Source: an uncultured Rikenella sp. (GTDB lineage: Bacteria > Bacteroidota > Bacteroidia > Bacteroidales > Rikenellaceae). Taken from it: a stretch of DNA of 18,075 nucleotides. This document shows, in pieces, positions 1 through 5,509 of this stretch; position 1 is the stretch's first letter; each line of letters starts with the position of its first letter. The notes beneath the pieces are model-generated. The model searched no databases, was not told the origin of the DNA, and saw only the letters and a list, made by a program, of their open reading frames with translations. The DNA lies in contig CAJTNK010000033.1 of NCBI GenBank assembly GCA_910577885.1, positions 1-18,075 on the forward strand, written 5' to 3'. A program made the translations under genes and the position numbers.

Positions 1-1
1 G

Positions 2-90
2 CCCAGCAAAACACCCTGTGGGTGCGGTTCGAGTGCCGAGCGGCACCCCGGGGCCATAGGGCGTCTTACTGGCCATTCCGGAAGAGAAAC
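2..90. repeat. Dispersed REP-like repeat, locus A (two half-units facing each other)
   Basis: Positions 2-26 read, on the minus strand, like the repeat found at 3220-3275; the shared part includes CAGCAAAACACCC and a CACCC-nnn-GGGTG hairpin with loop TGT. Positions 33-46 form a perfect 6-bp hairpin, GTGCCG-AG-CGGCAC. Positions 58-90 carry the plus-orientation half (GGGCGTCTTACTGGCCATTC). The same modules recur at four other intergenic loci in the window. The repeat ends about 30 bases before hemW. It has no coding potential of its own. Confidence 0.7.
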
Positions 91-122
91 GTCACGAAGC
101 TCCCCTAAAAACCAAAGCAGAG

Positions 123-1241
123 ATGGGAGGAATTTACATTCACATACCGTATTGTCGTCGGATCTGCCGGTACTGCGACTTTCACCACAGCGCCTCGCTG
201 AGGCGGAAAGACGAAATGTTGGAGGCGATCGGACGGGAGTTGACGGCGCGGCGCGGAGAGATCGATCTCGGGGAGGTGCGGACCCTCTACCTCGGCGGCG
301 GAACCCCGAGCGTCTGCACGCCCGAGGAGATCGGGCGACTGGCCGAGACCGTTCGAGAGCTTTGGGGAGTGAGGCGATTCGAAGAGTTCACCGTGGAGGC
401 CAACCCCGACGACCTGACTCCTGCGTATCTGGAGGGGTTGTCGGCCGTGGGCGTCGATCGGCTCAGCATCGGCATACAGTCGTTCGTCGACGACCACCTG
501 CAGCGGATGAACCGTCGTCACACCGCCCAAGAGGCGATCGACGCCGTCCGGAATGCCCAGCGAGTCGGATTCCGTAACCTGACGATCGACTTGATGTACG
601 GTTTGCCGTGGCTGACTCCCGACGCGTGGCAGGCGAACCTCGATCGGGCCGTGGCACTCGACGTGGAGCATATCTCGGCCTACCACCTGACGATCGAACC
701 GCGCACTGTCTTCGGCCGACAAGGATTACAACCGGTGGCGGAGAGCGTATCGGAACTCCACTTCCGGATGTTGCGCGAGACACTGACCGGAGCCGGTTTC
801 GAGCACTACGAGGTGTCGAACTTCGCGCACCCCGGCTTCCGGGCACGCCACAACTCGGCCTACTGGAGCGGCGAACCGTACCTGGGAGTCGGTCCGTCTG
901 CTCACAGCTACGACGGAGCGCAGCGCCGCTCGTGGAACGTCGCCGACAACGACCGCTACCTGAAAGGAGTTCCGGCCGAGGCCGAGCGACTCACCCCGAT
1001 CGACCGCCTGAACGAATACCTGATGACCCGCCTGCGCACGGCAGAGGGAATCTCGGGCACGGTACTGCACACTCGATTCGGACCTGATGAGACAGCTCGA
1101 ATCGCCGCCCGATGCGACTCTTTCACCGCCACGGGCGAGATGTTCCGCACCGACGAAGGCTGGGCCATTGCACCGGAACGTTGGTTGATTTCGGACTTCG
1201 TAATCGCGGAACTCTTCGGAGAAGAGCGCGACTTCGCTTGA
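123..1241 (+). CDS. hemW: HemW-type radical SAM protein (heme chaperone, HemN-like)
   Basis: The 372-residue protein is a radical SAM enzyme of the HemN/HemW family. The N-terminus has the 4Fe-4S motif CX3CX2C at C11, C15 and C18, followed by D19-F20. The last cysteine is followed by X-F rather than X-C, which is the HemW pattern and not that of oxygen-independent coproporphyrinogen oxidase HemN. A GGGTPS SAM-contact motif lies at 58-63, and an HNSAYW motif typical of HemW lies in the C-terminal half, before the HemW C-terminal domain. Length fits HemW (about 370-400). Known HemW proteins bind heme and deliver it to respiratory enzymes; older databases call them coproporphyrinogen III oxidase. 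The ATG at 123 begins directly with the conserved IYIHIPYC core, so the start is secure. No TAnnTTTG box is visible in the 122 bases upstream, which are repeat sequence; the promoter may lie outside the window. Confidence 0.93.
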   Translation: MGGIYIHIPYCRRICRYCDFHHSASLRRKDEMLEAIGRELTARRGEIDLGEVRTLYLGGGTPSVCTPEEIGRLAETVRELWGVRRFEEFTVEANPDDLTPAYLEGLSAVGVDRLSIGIQSFVDDHLQRMNRRHTAQEAIDAVRNAQRVGFRNLTIDLMYGLPWLTPDAWQANLDRAVALDVEHISAYHLTIEPRTVFGRQGLQPVAESVSELHFRMLRETLTGAGFEHYEVSNFAHPGFRARHNSAYWSGEPYLGVGPSAHSYDGAQRRSWNVADNDRYLKGVPAEAERLTPIDRLNEYLMTRLRTAEGISGTVLHTRFGPDETARIAARCDSFTATGEMFRTDEGWAIAPERWLISDFVIAELFGEERDFA

Positions 1242-1629
1242 CCTCCCCTTTGAATTTCTCGCCGGACTACCGGGCGACCCCGGGGTGGCGCCCGGCACGC
1301 CAACCGGACCTGCCGGATGAGAAAAATCAGCGGAAAAAACCCCAGCAAAACACCCAACGGGTGCGAGCGGCACCTCGCCCCGCCGGGAGTGGCGGCGGCT
1401 CGCACACCCCGTAGGAGTGTAGTTTCTCTACTTGCCGCACAATACCCGGGCGAGCGGGACTTAAGGGGCTGCCCTACGCGCGGGGCCGCGTGCCCGCGGT
1501 GGGCGGGCGAAAAGGGCGGACCGCAGTTTTCCGACCACCGCCCGGCCCAGAGAAAGTTCGGCCTTGCAGCCCCACCAAGCTCGGCCAACATCTCCTCCGC
1601 GGAACACGACAGATCGGTCAAAATAAATG
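1242..1629. other. Non-coding GC-rich intergenic stretch after hemW
   Basis: I see no credible gene on either strand. The stretch holds an imperfect GC hairpin at 1270-1295 (CCGGGCG/CGCCCGG arms around CCCCGGGG), which could help end hemW transcription but has no T-run. It also holds the dispersed repeat at 1317-1376. The rest (about 1400-1600) is GC-rich sequence without recognisable motifs. Confidence 0.6.
1317..1376 (-). repeat. Dispersed REP-like repeat, locus B
   Basis: Positions 1342-1376 match the reverse complement of 3220-3254 at 33 of 35 positions. The unit contains CACCC-AAC-GGGTG, immediately overlapped by GGTGC-gagcg-GCACC, so the GGGTG segment can pair either left or right but not both. 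The A-rich bases to the left (1317-1341) correspond to the GAGAAAATTT end of the copy at 3264-3275. Confidence 0.75.
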
Positions 1630-1637
1630 TAACTTTG
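1630..1637 (+). promoter_or_regulatory. Bacteroidetes -7 box for the DUF486-like gene
   Basis: TAACTTTG matches the Bacteroidetes sigma-ABfr -7 consensus TAnnTTTG. It lies 27 bases before the ATG at 1665. No TTG at the expected -33 distance is seen, so the call rests on the -7 box and its placement. Confidence 0.7.
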
Positions 1638-1664
1638 CACCGGTCCATTTACCAAAAACTCGCC

Positions 1665-2024
1665 ATGAAAGGTTTTGCTGCCATCGCCCTGCTCGTCGTC
1701 TCGAACGTCTTCATGACACTCGCCTGGTATGGGCAGCTGCGCTTCCGGTTTTTTCAGGGACTCTCGCTGTGGGGCATCATCTTCGTCAGCTGGGGCATCG
1801 CGCTCTTCGAGTACTGCTGCATGATCCCCGCCAACCGGCTCGGATTCGAAGGCACCGGAGGACCCTTCAGCCTGTTGCAACTCAAAGTGATCCAGGAGGT
1901 GCTGTCGCTGCTCGTGTTCGCCCTCTTCACCACCCTCTTTTTCAAAACCGAAGCCCTGCGGCTGAACCACTTGTACGGAGCCGTTTTTCTGGTCCTGGCC
2001 GTCTATTTTATGTTCAAGAAGTAG
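1665..2024 (+). CDS. DUF486-like small multidrug/metabolite-transporter-type membrane protein
   Basis: The 119-residue protein has four hydrophobic segments (roughly residues 2-22, 30-50, 66-86 and 96-117) and almost no soluble part. It ends in the basic tail MFKK. Size, four-helix layout and motifs such as SNVFMTLAWYG at the N-terminus and FEYCCMIPANR in the middle fit the DUF486 family, which belongs to the drug/metabolite transporter superfamily. No substrate is established for the family. The frame stays open upstream to about 1317 through repeat sequence, but the ATG at 1665 follows a clear TAnnTTTG box and begins a membrane helix at once, so I take it as the start. The next gene begins 64 bases downstream with its own -7 box, so it need not be cotranscribed. 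Confidence 0.85.
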   Translation: MKGFAAIALLVVSNVFMTLAWYGQLRFRFFQGLSLWGIIFVSWGIALFEYCCMIPANRLGFEGTGGPFSLLQLKVIQEVLSLLVFALFTTLFFKTEALRLNHLYGAVFLVLAVYFMFKK

Positions 2025-2044
2025 CGCCGAACCGACCAAACGCG

Positions 2045-2052
2045 TATATTTG
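2045..2052 (+). promoter_or_regulatory. Bacteroidetes -7 box for the thioredoxin-fold lipoprotein
   Basis: TATATTTG matches TAnnTTTG and sits 36 bases before the ATG at 2089, in the short gap after the membrane-protein gene. No clear -33 TTG is visible. Confidence 0.65.
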
Positions 2053-2088
2053 TAACCGGCGTGATCCACCCACGCACACTCTTTGCCT

Positions 2089-3150
2089 ATGAAACACATC
2101 ACCATACTGTTAATCACCGCCGCTCTGTTGAGCGGCTGTTCGGGAAGCGGGGTCACGATCCGGGGCGAGATCGCTGTCGGAGGGGCAAAAAAGACTCTGG
2201 TCGTAGAACGCGTCGGACCGACCGGCGGCCGATTCGTCGACTCGGTACGGACGGACCGGGGGGGCAGTTTCAACCTCTTTGTCGAACAGAAACCGGGGGT
2301 GCCGGAGTTCTACAACCTGCGGATCGCCGGCGGAGGCAATGTACCGTTGCTGGCCGAAGCCTCCGAACGAATCGTACTGCGGATCGCCGACAGCACGGCA
2401 CGGGACTATACGGTCGAAGGATCGGAAGGGTCGACGCTGGTGCAGGAGGCCAACCGCATCCTGGCACAGACCGATCCGGTGGCGCGGAAACAGGATGCGG
2501 CGCGGTTTATCAGCTCGCATGCGGGATCGATGGCCGCCATCGTGCCGTTGTACCAGGCGGCGGTCGACGGATCGTTCGTCTTTGCGGACGATGTGGCGGA
2601 CGTGGTCTACTTCGGCATCGTGAGCGACTCGTTGAACGCGCTCTACGGCGGATCGCCCTATGCACAGGCTCTGGCGGCCGACGTGCAGAGCTTTGCCAAT
2701 GCGGCACGGACGGGGCAGCTGGTGGCGGAAAACATGGAGAATGCCGCAGGATTCCCGGAACTCGTCTTGCCGGACGTGCTGGGCAAACGGCAAAAGCTGT
2801 CGGACCTGAAGGGACGGGTGATCCTGCTCTCGTTCACGGCATCGAACCTGCCGGAGCTCAAAATTCTGAACCGCGAACTGATAGACGTCTACAACCGGCA
2901 TGCGAAGCAGGGGTTTGCGGTGTACCAGGTCTTCCTGGACACCAACAAGGCGCAGTGGATCCGGAGCGTCTCGGAACAGCAGCTCCCGTGGATCTCGGTC
3001 AACGACCTGCAAGGAGGCGAATCTCCGGCCGTGCGGGTCTACAACGTGCAGAAGATCCCGGCCAACTTCCTGATCGACCGCGAAGGGAATATCGTTCGCC
3101 GGGACGTGGCTCCGACGGAGATCGAAGCGGCGGTGAAGGAGCTGCTCTGA
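2089..3150 (+). CDS. Lipoprotein with DUF4369-like N-terminus and TlpA/AhpC-like thioredoxin fold lacking CXXC
   Basis: The 353-residue protein starts with a lipoprotein signal (MKHITILLITAALLSGC, lipidated Cys at 17), so it is expected on a membrane facing the periplasm or surface. Residues 22-100 are beta-rich and resemble DUF4369, which in Bacteroidetes often precedes a thioredoxin domain. Residues 222-353 look like a TlpA/AhpC-TSA thioredoxin fold: LPDVLGKRQKLSDLKGRVIL, then the nucleophile region, and a retained cis-Pro region KIPANFLID at 322-330. The active-site WCxxC is replaced by NLPEL at 253-257, so both redox cysteines are absent. The only cysteine in the whole chain is the lipobox C17, so disulfide chemistry is not possible in the usual way; a binding or scaffold role is an inference. 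A frame-internal TTG lies 6 bases upstream, but the ATG at 2089 gives the cleaner signal peptide. A strong terminator follows. Confidence 0.85.
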   Translation: MKHITILLITAALLSGCSGSGVTIRGEIAVGGAKKTLVVERVGPTGGRFVDSVRTDRGGSFNLFVEQKPGVPEFYNLRIAGGGNVPLLAEASERIVLRIADSTARDYTVEGSEGSTLVQEANRILAQTDPVARKQDAARFISSHAGSMAAIVPLYQAAVDGSFVFADDVADVVYFGIVSDSLNALYGGSPYAQALAADVQSFANAARTGQLVAENMENAAGFPELVLPDVLGKRQKLSDLKGRVILLSFTASNLPELKILNRELIDVYNRHAKQGFAVYQVFLDTNKAQWIRSVSEQQLPWISVNDLQGGESPAVRVYNVQKIPANFLIDREGNIVRRDVAPTEIEAAVKELL

Positions 3151-3184
3151 GAGAGGGGGGAGGGGGACTTGTCATCTTTTTTCC

Positions 3185-3213
3185 AAAAGGCCGTGTCGAA
3201 CACGGCCTTTTTT
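3185..3213 (+). terminator. Rho-independent terminator after the 2089-3150 lipoprotein gene
   Basis: AAAAGGCCGTGT and ACACGGCC flank a 3-base loop (CGA) and run into TTTTTT. The stem has 12 base pairs counting the A/T pairs, and it lies 34 bases after the stop codon. The A-run on the left could let it work in both directions. Confidence 0.92.
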
Positions 3214-3219
3214 GTTCCC

Positions 3220-3275
3220 GGGGTGCCGCTCGCACCCGTTGGGTGTTTTACTGGCCATTCGGGCGAGAAAATTTC
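3220..3275 (+). repeat. Dispersed REP-like repeat, locus C (best-formed copy)
   Basis: Positions 3221-3237 form GGGTGC-cgctc-GCACCC, and positions 3233-3245 form CACCC-GTT-GGGTG. The two hairpins share CACCC and exclude each other. The unit continues through GGGTGTTTTACTGGCCATTC and GGGCGAGAAAATTTCGGAG. The first 35 bases are the reverse complement of locus B with two differences, and the whole unit matches 17912-17960 in inverted orientation. Confidence 0.8.
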
Positions 3276-3290
3276 GGAGAACAGGTAATA

Positions 3291-3311
3291 CCGGGTGCCG
3301 GAAGGCACCGC
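3291..3311 (+). repeat. Small hairpin repeat (GTGCCGGAAGGCAC), first copy
   Basis: GTGCC-GGAA-GGCAC at 3295-3308 has a 5-bp stem and a GNRA-type tetraloop (GGAA). The same 14 bases, with flanking ACCG and CGCC, recur at 3504-3517. It is a variant of the GTGCCGAGCGGCAC hairpin seen at 33, 3377, 3952 and (inverted) 4214. Confidence 0.7.
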
Positions 3312-3315
3312 CCCC

Positions 3316-3466
3316 GCGGCGGACGCGTTCGCGTCACGGCGCGGGCCTTTATTAGGGTAGACACAGTCCGGTTCGAGTGCCGAGCGGCACCCGCGCGCCA
3401 CGCCTTAAGAGGAAATCAAGCCGATAAACGAAGAGTTTATCGGATATGATTTCCCAAGGCGCGCGG
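3316..3466 (+). repeat. Variable-stem inverted-repeat element, copy 1
   Basis: The element is a chain of stem-loops. GACGCG-TT-CGCGTC (3322-3335) is enclosed by CCCGCG/CGCGGG arms. GTGCCG-AG-CGGCAC follows at 3377-3390. The last is a long cruciform whose outer arms are CCGCGCGCC (3391-3399) and GGCGCGCGG (3458-3466). Inside it, GGAAATCA (3411-3418) pairs with TGATTTCC (3447-3454) and CCGATAAAC (3421-3429) pairs with GTTTATCGG (3435-3443). The non-hairpin parts match the minus strand of 4141-4290 almost base for base, while the inner stem sequence differs completely. Confidence 0.85.
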
Positions 3467-3496
3467 ACAAAGGCTGTTTTTGCAACCGGATGGCCC

Positions 3497-3576
3497 ATAC
3501 CGAGTGCCGGAAGGCACCGCCTGCCCGGCGTAAGGGCAGCCCGCGCGGCTTGAGCGCAGTTCCAGCTCGTCGGTAT
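3497..3576 (+). repeat. Branched hairpin module between element copies
   Basis: Outer arms ATACCGA (3497-3503) and TCGGTAT (3570-3576) enclose GTGCC-GGAA-GGCAC (3504-3517) and CTGCCC-ggcgtaa-GGGCAG (3521-3539), and perhaps a weak GCGC/GCGC stem near 3543-3557. This is the geometry of a multibranch junction. It lies directly before element copy 3. Confidence 0.6.
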
Positions 3577-3583
3577 AGTCGCC

Positions 3584-3660
3584 CCGCGCGCCACGCCTAA
3601 AGAGGGAAATACCCCGTTTCAACGATGAGTTTATCGGGAATGATTTCCCCAGGCGCGCGG
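3584..3660 (+). repeat. Variable-stem inverted-repeat element, copy 3 (partial)
   Basis: Only the terminal cruciform is present. CCGCGCGCC (3584-3592) and GGCGCGCGG (3652-3660) are the same outer arms as in copies 1 and 2. The inner stem GGGAAAT (3604-3610) pairs with ATTTCCC (3643-3649). Its innermost part resembles copy 1 (a GATGAGTTTATCGGG side) but the left arm has drifted, so the inner stem is imperfect. Confidence 0.78.
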
Positions 3661-3710
3661 CCTGAGCCAAATTTGCGAAGAAGAAAGGCCCGGCTGGAGT
3701 GCCCCGGGGC

Positions 3711-3899
3711 CCGGCCACGGGCTGCCGCACCGGTGGAACCGGAATGTGGTATCGCGTCGGTCATAGCGGATTCTGTTGGACGTCGTCGATTTCCGTGCAC
3801 AACACCAGCGCCCATTACCTAAACTTCGGCTACGGCGGGATCAACCCACAGAGCAACAATTACCATGCATACGGCTTTCCGTTGCGTTGCCTCCTGGAA
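3711..3899 (+). pseudogene. Orphan C-terminal fragment of a FISUMP-like surface protein
   Basis: In one frame this stretch encodes about 63 residues that resemble the C-terminal end of FISUMP-type (Fibrobacter succinogenes major paralogous domain, C-type-lectin-like fold) lipoproteins of Bacteroidetes. It runs from PATGCR through MWYRVGHSGFCWTSS and GGINPQ to AYGFPLRCLLE. The usual arginine and cysteine of the terminal (F)xxRC motif are present. There is no upstream domain, signal peptide or plausible start, and the frame runs straight into repeat locus D at 3899-3900 with no stop at the expected place. I read it as the remains of a larger gene trapped between repeats. A diversity-generating-retroelement variable or template region is the alternative, because such regions are this same C-terminal segment, but no reverse transcriptase gene is in the window. 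Confidence 0.65.
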
Positions 3900-3943
3900 C
3901 ACCCAAAGGGTGTCTTACTGGCCATCCGGCGGAGAAAATTCCA
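3899..3943 (+). repeat. Dispersed REP-like repeat, locus D
   Basis: ACACCC-AAA-GGGTGT (3899-3913) is followed by CTTACTGGCCATCCGG and GGAGAAAATT, the same order as at locus C. The hairpin loop (AAA) differs from the other copies (TGT, AAC, GTT). The copy abuts the last recognisable codon of the gene fragment, so the repeat and gene fragment share an exact junction. Confidence 0.75.
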
Positions 3944-3951
3944 GCCTTCGC

Positions 3952-4109
3952 GTGCCGAGCGGCACCGCGACCGTAGGTCGCGCGCCCCGGAGCCACCCCC
4001 GGCGACGGGCGCAACCTCGACAGACTCGGTTTTGCCCGCGCTGGCTCCGGGACGCCATCTTGTCCAGCCTCAAAATATTCTACAATACCGAGCCCCGGAC
4101 GGGGCTCGG
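3952..4109 (+). other. Run of hairpins between repeat locus D and element copy 2
   Basis: Four palindromes follow one another. GTGCCG-AG-CGGCAC is at 3952-3965. CGCGACC-GTA-GGTCGCG is at 3966-3982. A long imperfect hairpin at 3987-4050 has outer arms CCGGAGCCA/TGGCTCCGG and inner GGGCGCAA/TTGCCCGC. CCGAGCCCCG-GA-CGGGGCTCGG is at 4088-4109, with a perfect 10-bp stem. None is followed by a T-run, so they do not look like ordinary terminators. I see no gene here. Confidence 0.65.
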
Positions 4110-4140
4110 CTCGAATAAACAAGTTCCGCCCCGGCATTGA

Positions 4141-4290
4141 CCGCGCGCCTTGGCGATTCATTCTATTTTGCCAAGTGCAAAATAGTGAATCGCTCTTAAG
4201 GCGTGGCGCGCGGGTGCCGCTCGGCACTCGAACCGGGCTGTGTCTACCTTAACAAAGGCCCGCGCCGTGACGCGAACGCGTCGGCCGCGC
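4141..4290 (-). repeat. Variable-stem inverted-repeat element, copy 2 (inverted)
   Basis: On the minus strand this matches copy 1 (3316-3466) through the GACGCG/CGCGTC hairpin (4269-4282), the linker with GTAGACACAG, the GTGCCG/CGGCAC hairpin (4214-4227) and the outer arms (GGCGCGCGG 4205-4213, CCGCGCGCC 4141-4149). The inner stems are unrelated in sequence to copy 1 but pair perfectly: GCGATTCA (4153-4160) with TGAATCGC (4186-4193), and CTATTTTGC (4163-4171) with GCAAAATAG (4177-4185). Confidence 0.85.
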
Positions 4291-4440
4291 GGGCCCCACG
4301 TCCCGTGGACGGGCGAATCGACGCTGCCAGCGAGAGCAAAGCGGGCTTGCACGCTTTGCCGAGCGGCGAGGAGAAAACCGTAGGTAAACTTCGTTTCGCA
4401 TGGGCCTGACGGACGAGAAAACAAACCCCACACCGGCCCG
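4291..4440. other. Short non-coding tail before the endonuclease gene
   Basis: CCACG-tcc-CGTGG forms a small hairpin at about 4296-4308. The rest shows no gene, no convincing terminator for the minus-strand gene that ends at 4445, and no promoter box. Confidence 0.45.
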
Positions 4441-4444
4441 ATAC

Positions 4445-5353
4445 TCAATAGAAGATTCGGACGTAGACCGGGAGGTGGTCGCTGATCCGCCGGTCGGGAT
4501 AGCCCCGAAAACGACCCTCCGGTGTCAACATCTCGGGACGGCGAAAAATCCGGGCATCGCCGATCGCATCCACCGCACCGTTCACCAGAATATGGTCGTA
4601 CATCAGCCACGTGTCTCGCCAGGCATACGAACCCTGCCCACGACGATGCGGACCCACCGTCAGACACCGCAGCCCGGAGCTCTCGCCGGCCAGCGTCCGG
4701 CGAACGAGACCCGACGAAGGTAAGTCGTTCAGGTCGCCCAACACCACCACCCCGACCTCCGGCTCTTCGGTCGCCGCCAGCTCGGCGACCTGTGCGGCAA
4801 CCATCTCCCGCATGGCCGCCGCCCGAGCGTATCCGCCTCGTCGCGACGGCAAGTGGAGCACATAGACCGCCAACCGCCGCGACGTACCGCAGAGTTCGAA
4901 CTCCGCCCTCAACACATCGCGAGTCGGATACCCTTCGGGGGCCCGGATCGGCTCCGAGGCCACCAGCCGAAGCCGATCGGCCCGGTAGAGCAGCGCCACA
5001 TCGATCCCCCGTCGATCGGGCGAGTCGTAGTGGACAACACGGTACGGGAGGGTGTCGAGCGGTTCGGTCGCAGCCAGCTCCCGCACAACTTCGGCTTTCT
5101 CGACCTCGCACAAGGCCAGCAGGTCCGGAGCCAATCCTCCGACCACCCCCGCCAGCGCAGAGACCTTCTCCCGGAACTCCTCCGGAGAGAGTACCAGATC
5201 CTGCACCTCCGGATCGTTGATCGTATCGAACAGGTTGCAGACATTATAGGTCGCCACCGTCAACCACCTGCCGCAGGAAGGCTCCCGGCCACTCGTCGCC
5301 GAAGCCGTCAACAGGCTCACACCCACAGATATCACAAATAGCATGACGCGCAT
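4445..5353 (-). CDS. Exported endonuclease/exonuclease/phosphatase-family protein
   Basis: The 302-residue protein belongs to the Mg-dependent endonuclease/exonuclease/phosphatase superfamily (DNase I, exonuclease III and inositol-phosphatase fold). Visible motifs in order are TYNVCNLFD (35-43), the metal-binding LCEVE (81-85), YDSPDRRGIDVALLYR (109-124), HLPSRRGG (167-174), the catalytic GDLND (206-210), YDHILV (252-257) and the terminal SDHLPV (291-296). Together they give a complete active site. A hydrophobic start (MRVMLFVISVGVSLLTASA) suggests export to the periplasm. Length is normal. The substrate (nucleic acid, phospholipid head group or sugar phosphate) cannot be told from sequence; many Bacteroidetes relatives are annotated only by family. 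It is divergent from the flippase-like gene at 5510, with 156 bases between them. Its 3' end faces the hairpin-rich region, where I see no good terminator. Confidence 0.9.
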   Translation of the reverse strand: MRVMLFVISVGVSLLTASATSGREPSCGRWLTVATYNVCNLFDTINDPEVQDLVLSPEEFREKVSALAGVVGGLAPDLLALCEVEKAEVVRELAATEPLDTLPYRVVHYDSPDRRGIDVALLYRADRLRLVASEPIRAPEGYPTRDVLRAEFELCGTSRRLAVYVLHLPSRRGGYARAAAMREMVAAQVAELAATEEPEVGVVVLGDLNDLPSSGLVRRTLAGESSGLRCLTVGPHRRGQGSYAWRDTWLMYDHILVNGAVDAIGDARIFRRPEMLTPEGRFRGYPDRRISDHLPVYVRIFY

Positions 5354-5457
5354 GAATTCGCCCCCGGATTTTCAGTAATAGAAGAGACACTGCCGGGCCC
5401 CACCCCCTACCCCCCGGCCGACCCGGCAAATGTACACCGTTTTTCGGCAAATAACGC

Positions 5458-5465
5458 TACCTTTG
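5458..5465 (+). promoter_or_regulatory. Bacteroidetes -7 box for the flippase-like gene
   Basis: TACCTTTG matches TAnnTTTG, 44 bases before the ATG at 5510 and inside the divergent intergenic region. The -33 element is not obvious. Confidence 0.68.
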
Positions 5466-5509
5466 TCCGGAGAGCCCGCCTCACAGTAAACTCGGGAACC
5501 ACACACGCC

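Noticed and set aside
956..1648. Minus-strand open frame over the end of hemW and the following intergenic region
   Set aside because: It is antisense to hemW and repeat locus B, with no recognisable domain and biased composition.
3367..3392. GGTTCGAGTGCC resembling a tRNA T-arm in element copy 1 (also near 27-46 and inverted near 4210-4235)
   Set aside because: No acceptor, D or anticodon arms surround it. The bases are part of the repeated GTGCCG/CGGCAC hairpin, so the likeness is coincidental.
3214..4320. CRISPR array or integron attC sites as the explanation for the repeats
   Set aside because: Spacing is irregular, copies lie in both orientations, there are no uniform spacers and no cas or integrase gene. 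The copies lack the paired R and L box order and GTT of attC sites.
3214..4320. Open frames reading through the hairpin region as small Arg/Pro-rich proteins
   Set aside because: Their similarity to each other (for example RVRVTARAF in two frames) comes from the inverted DNA repeat, not from protein conservation, and they lack promoters and start signals.
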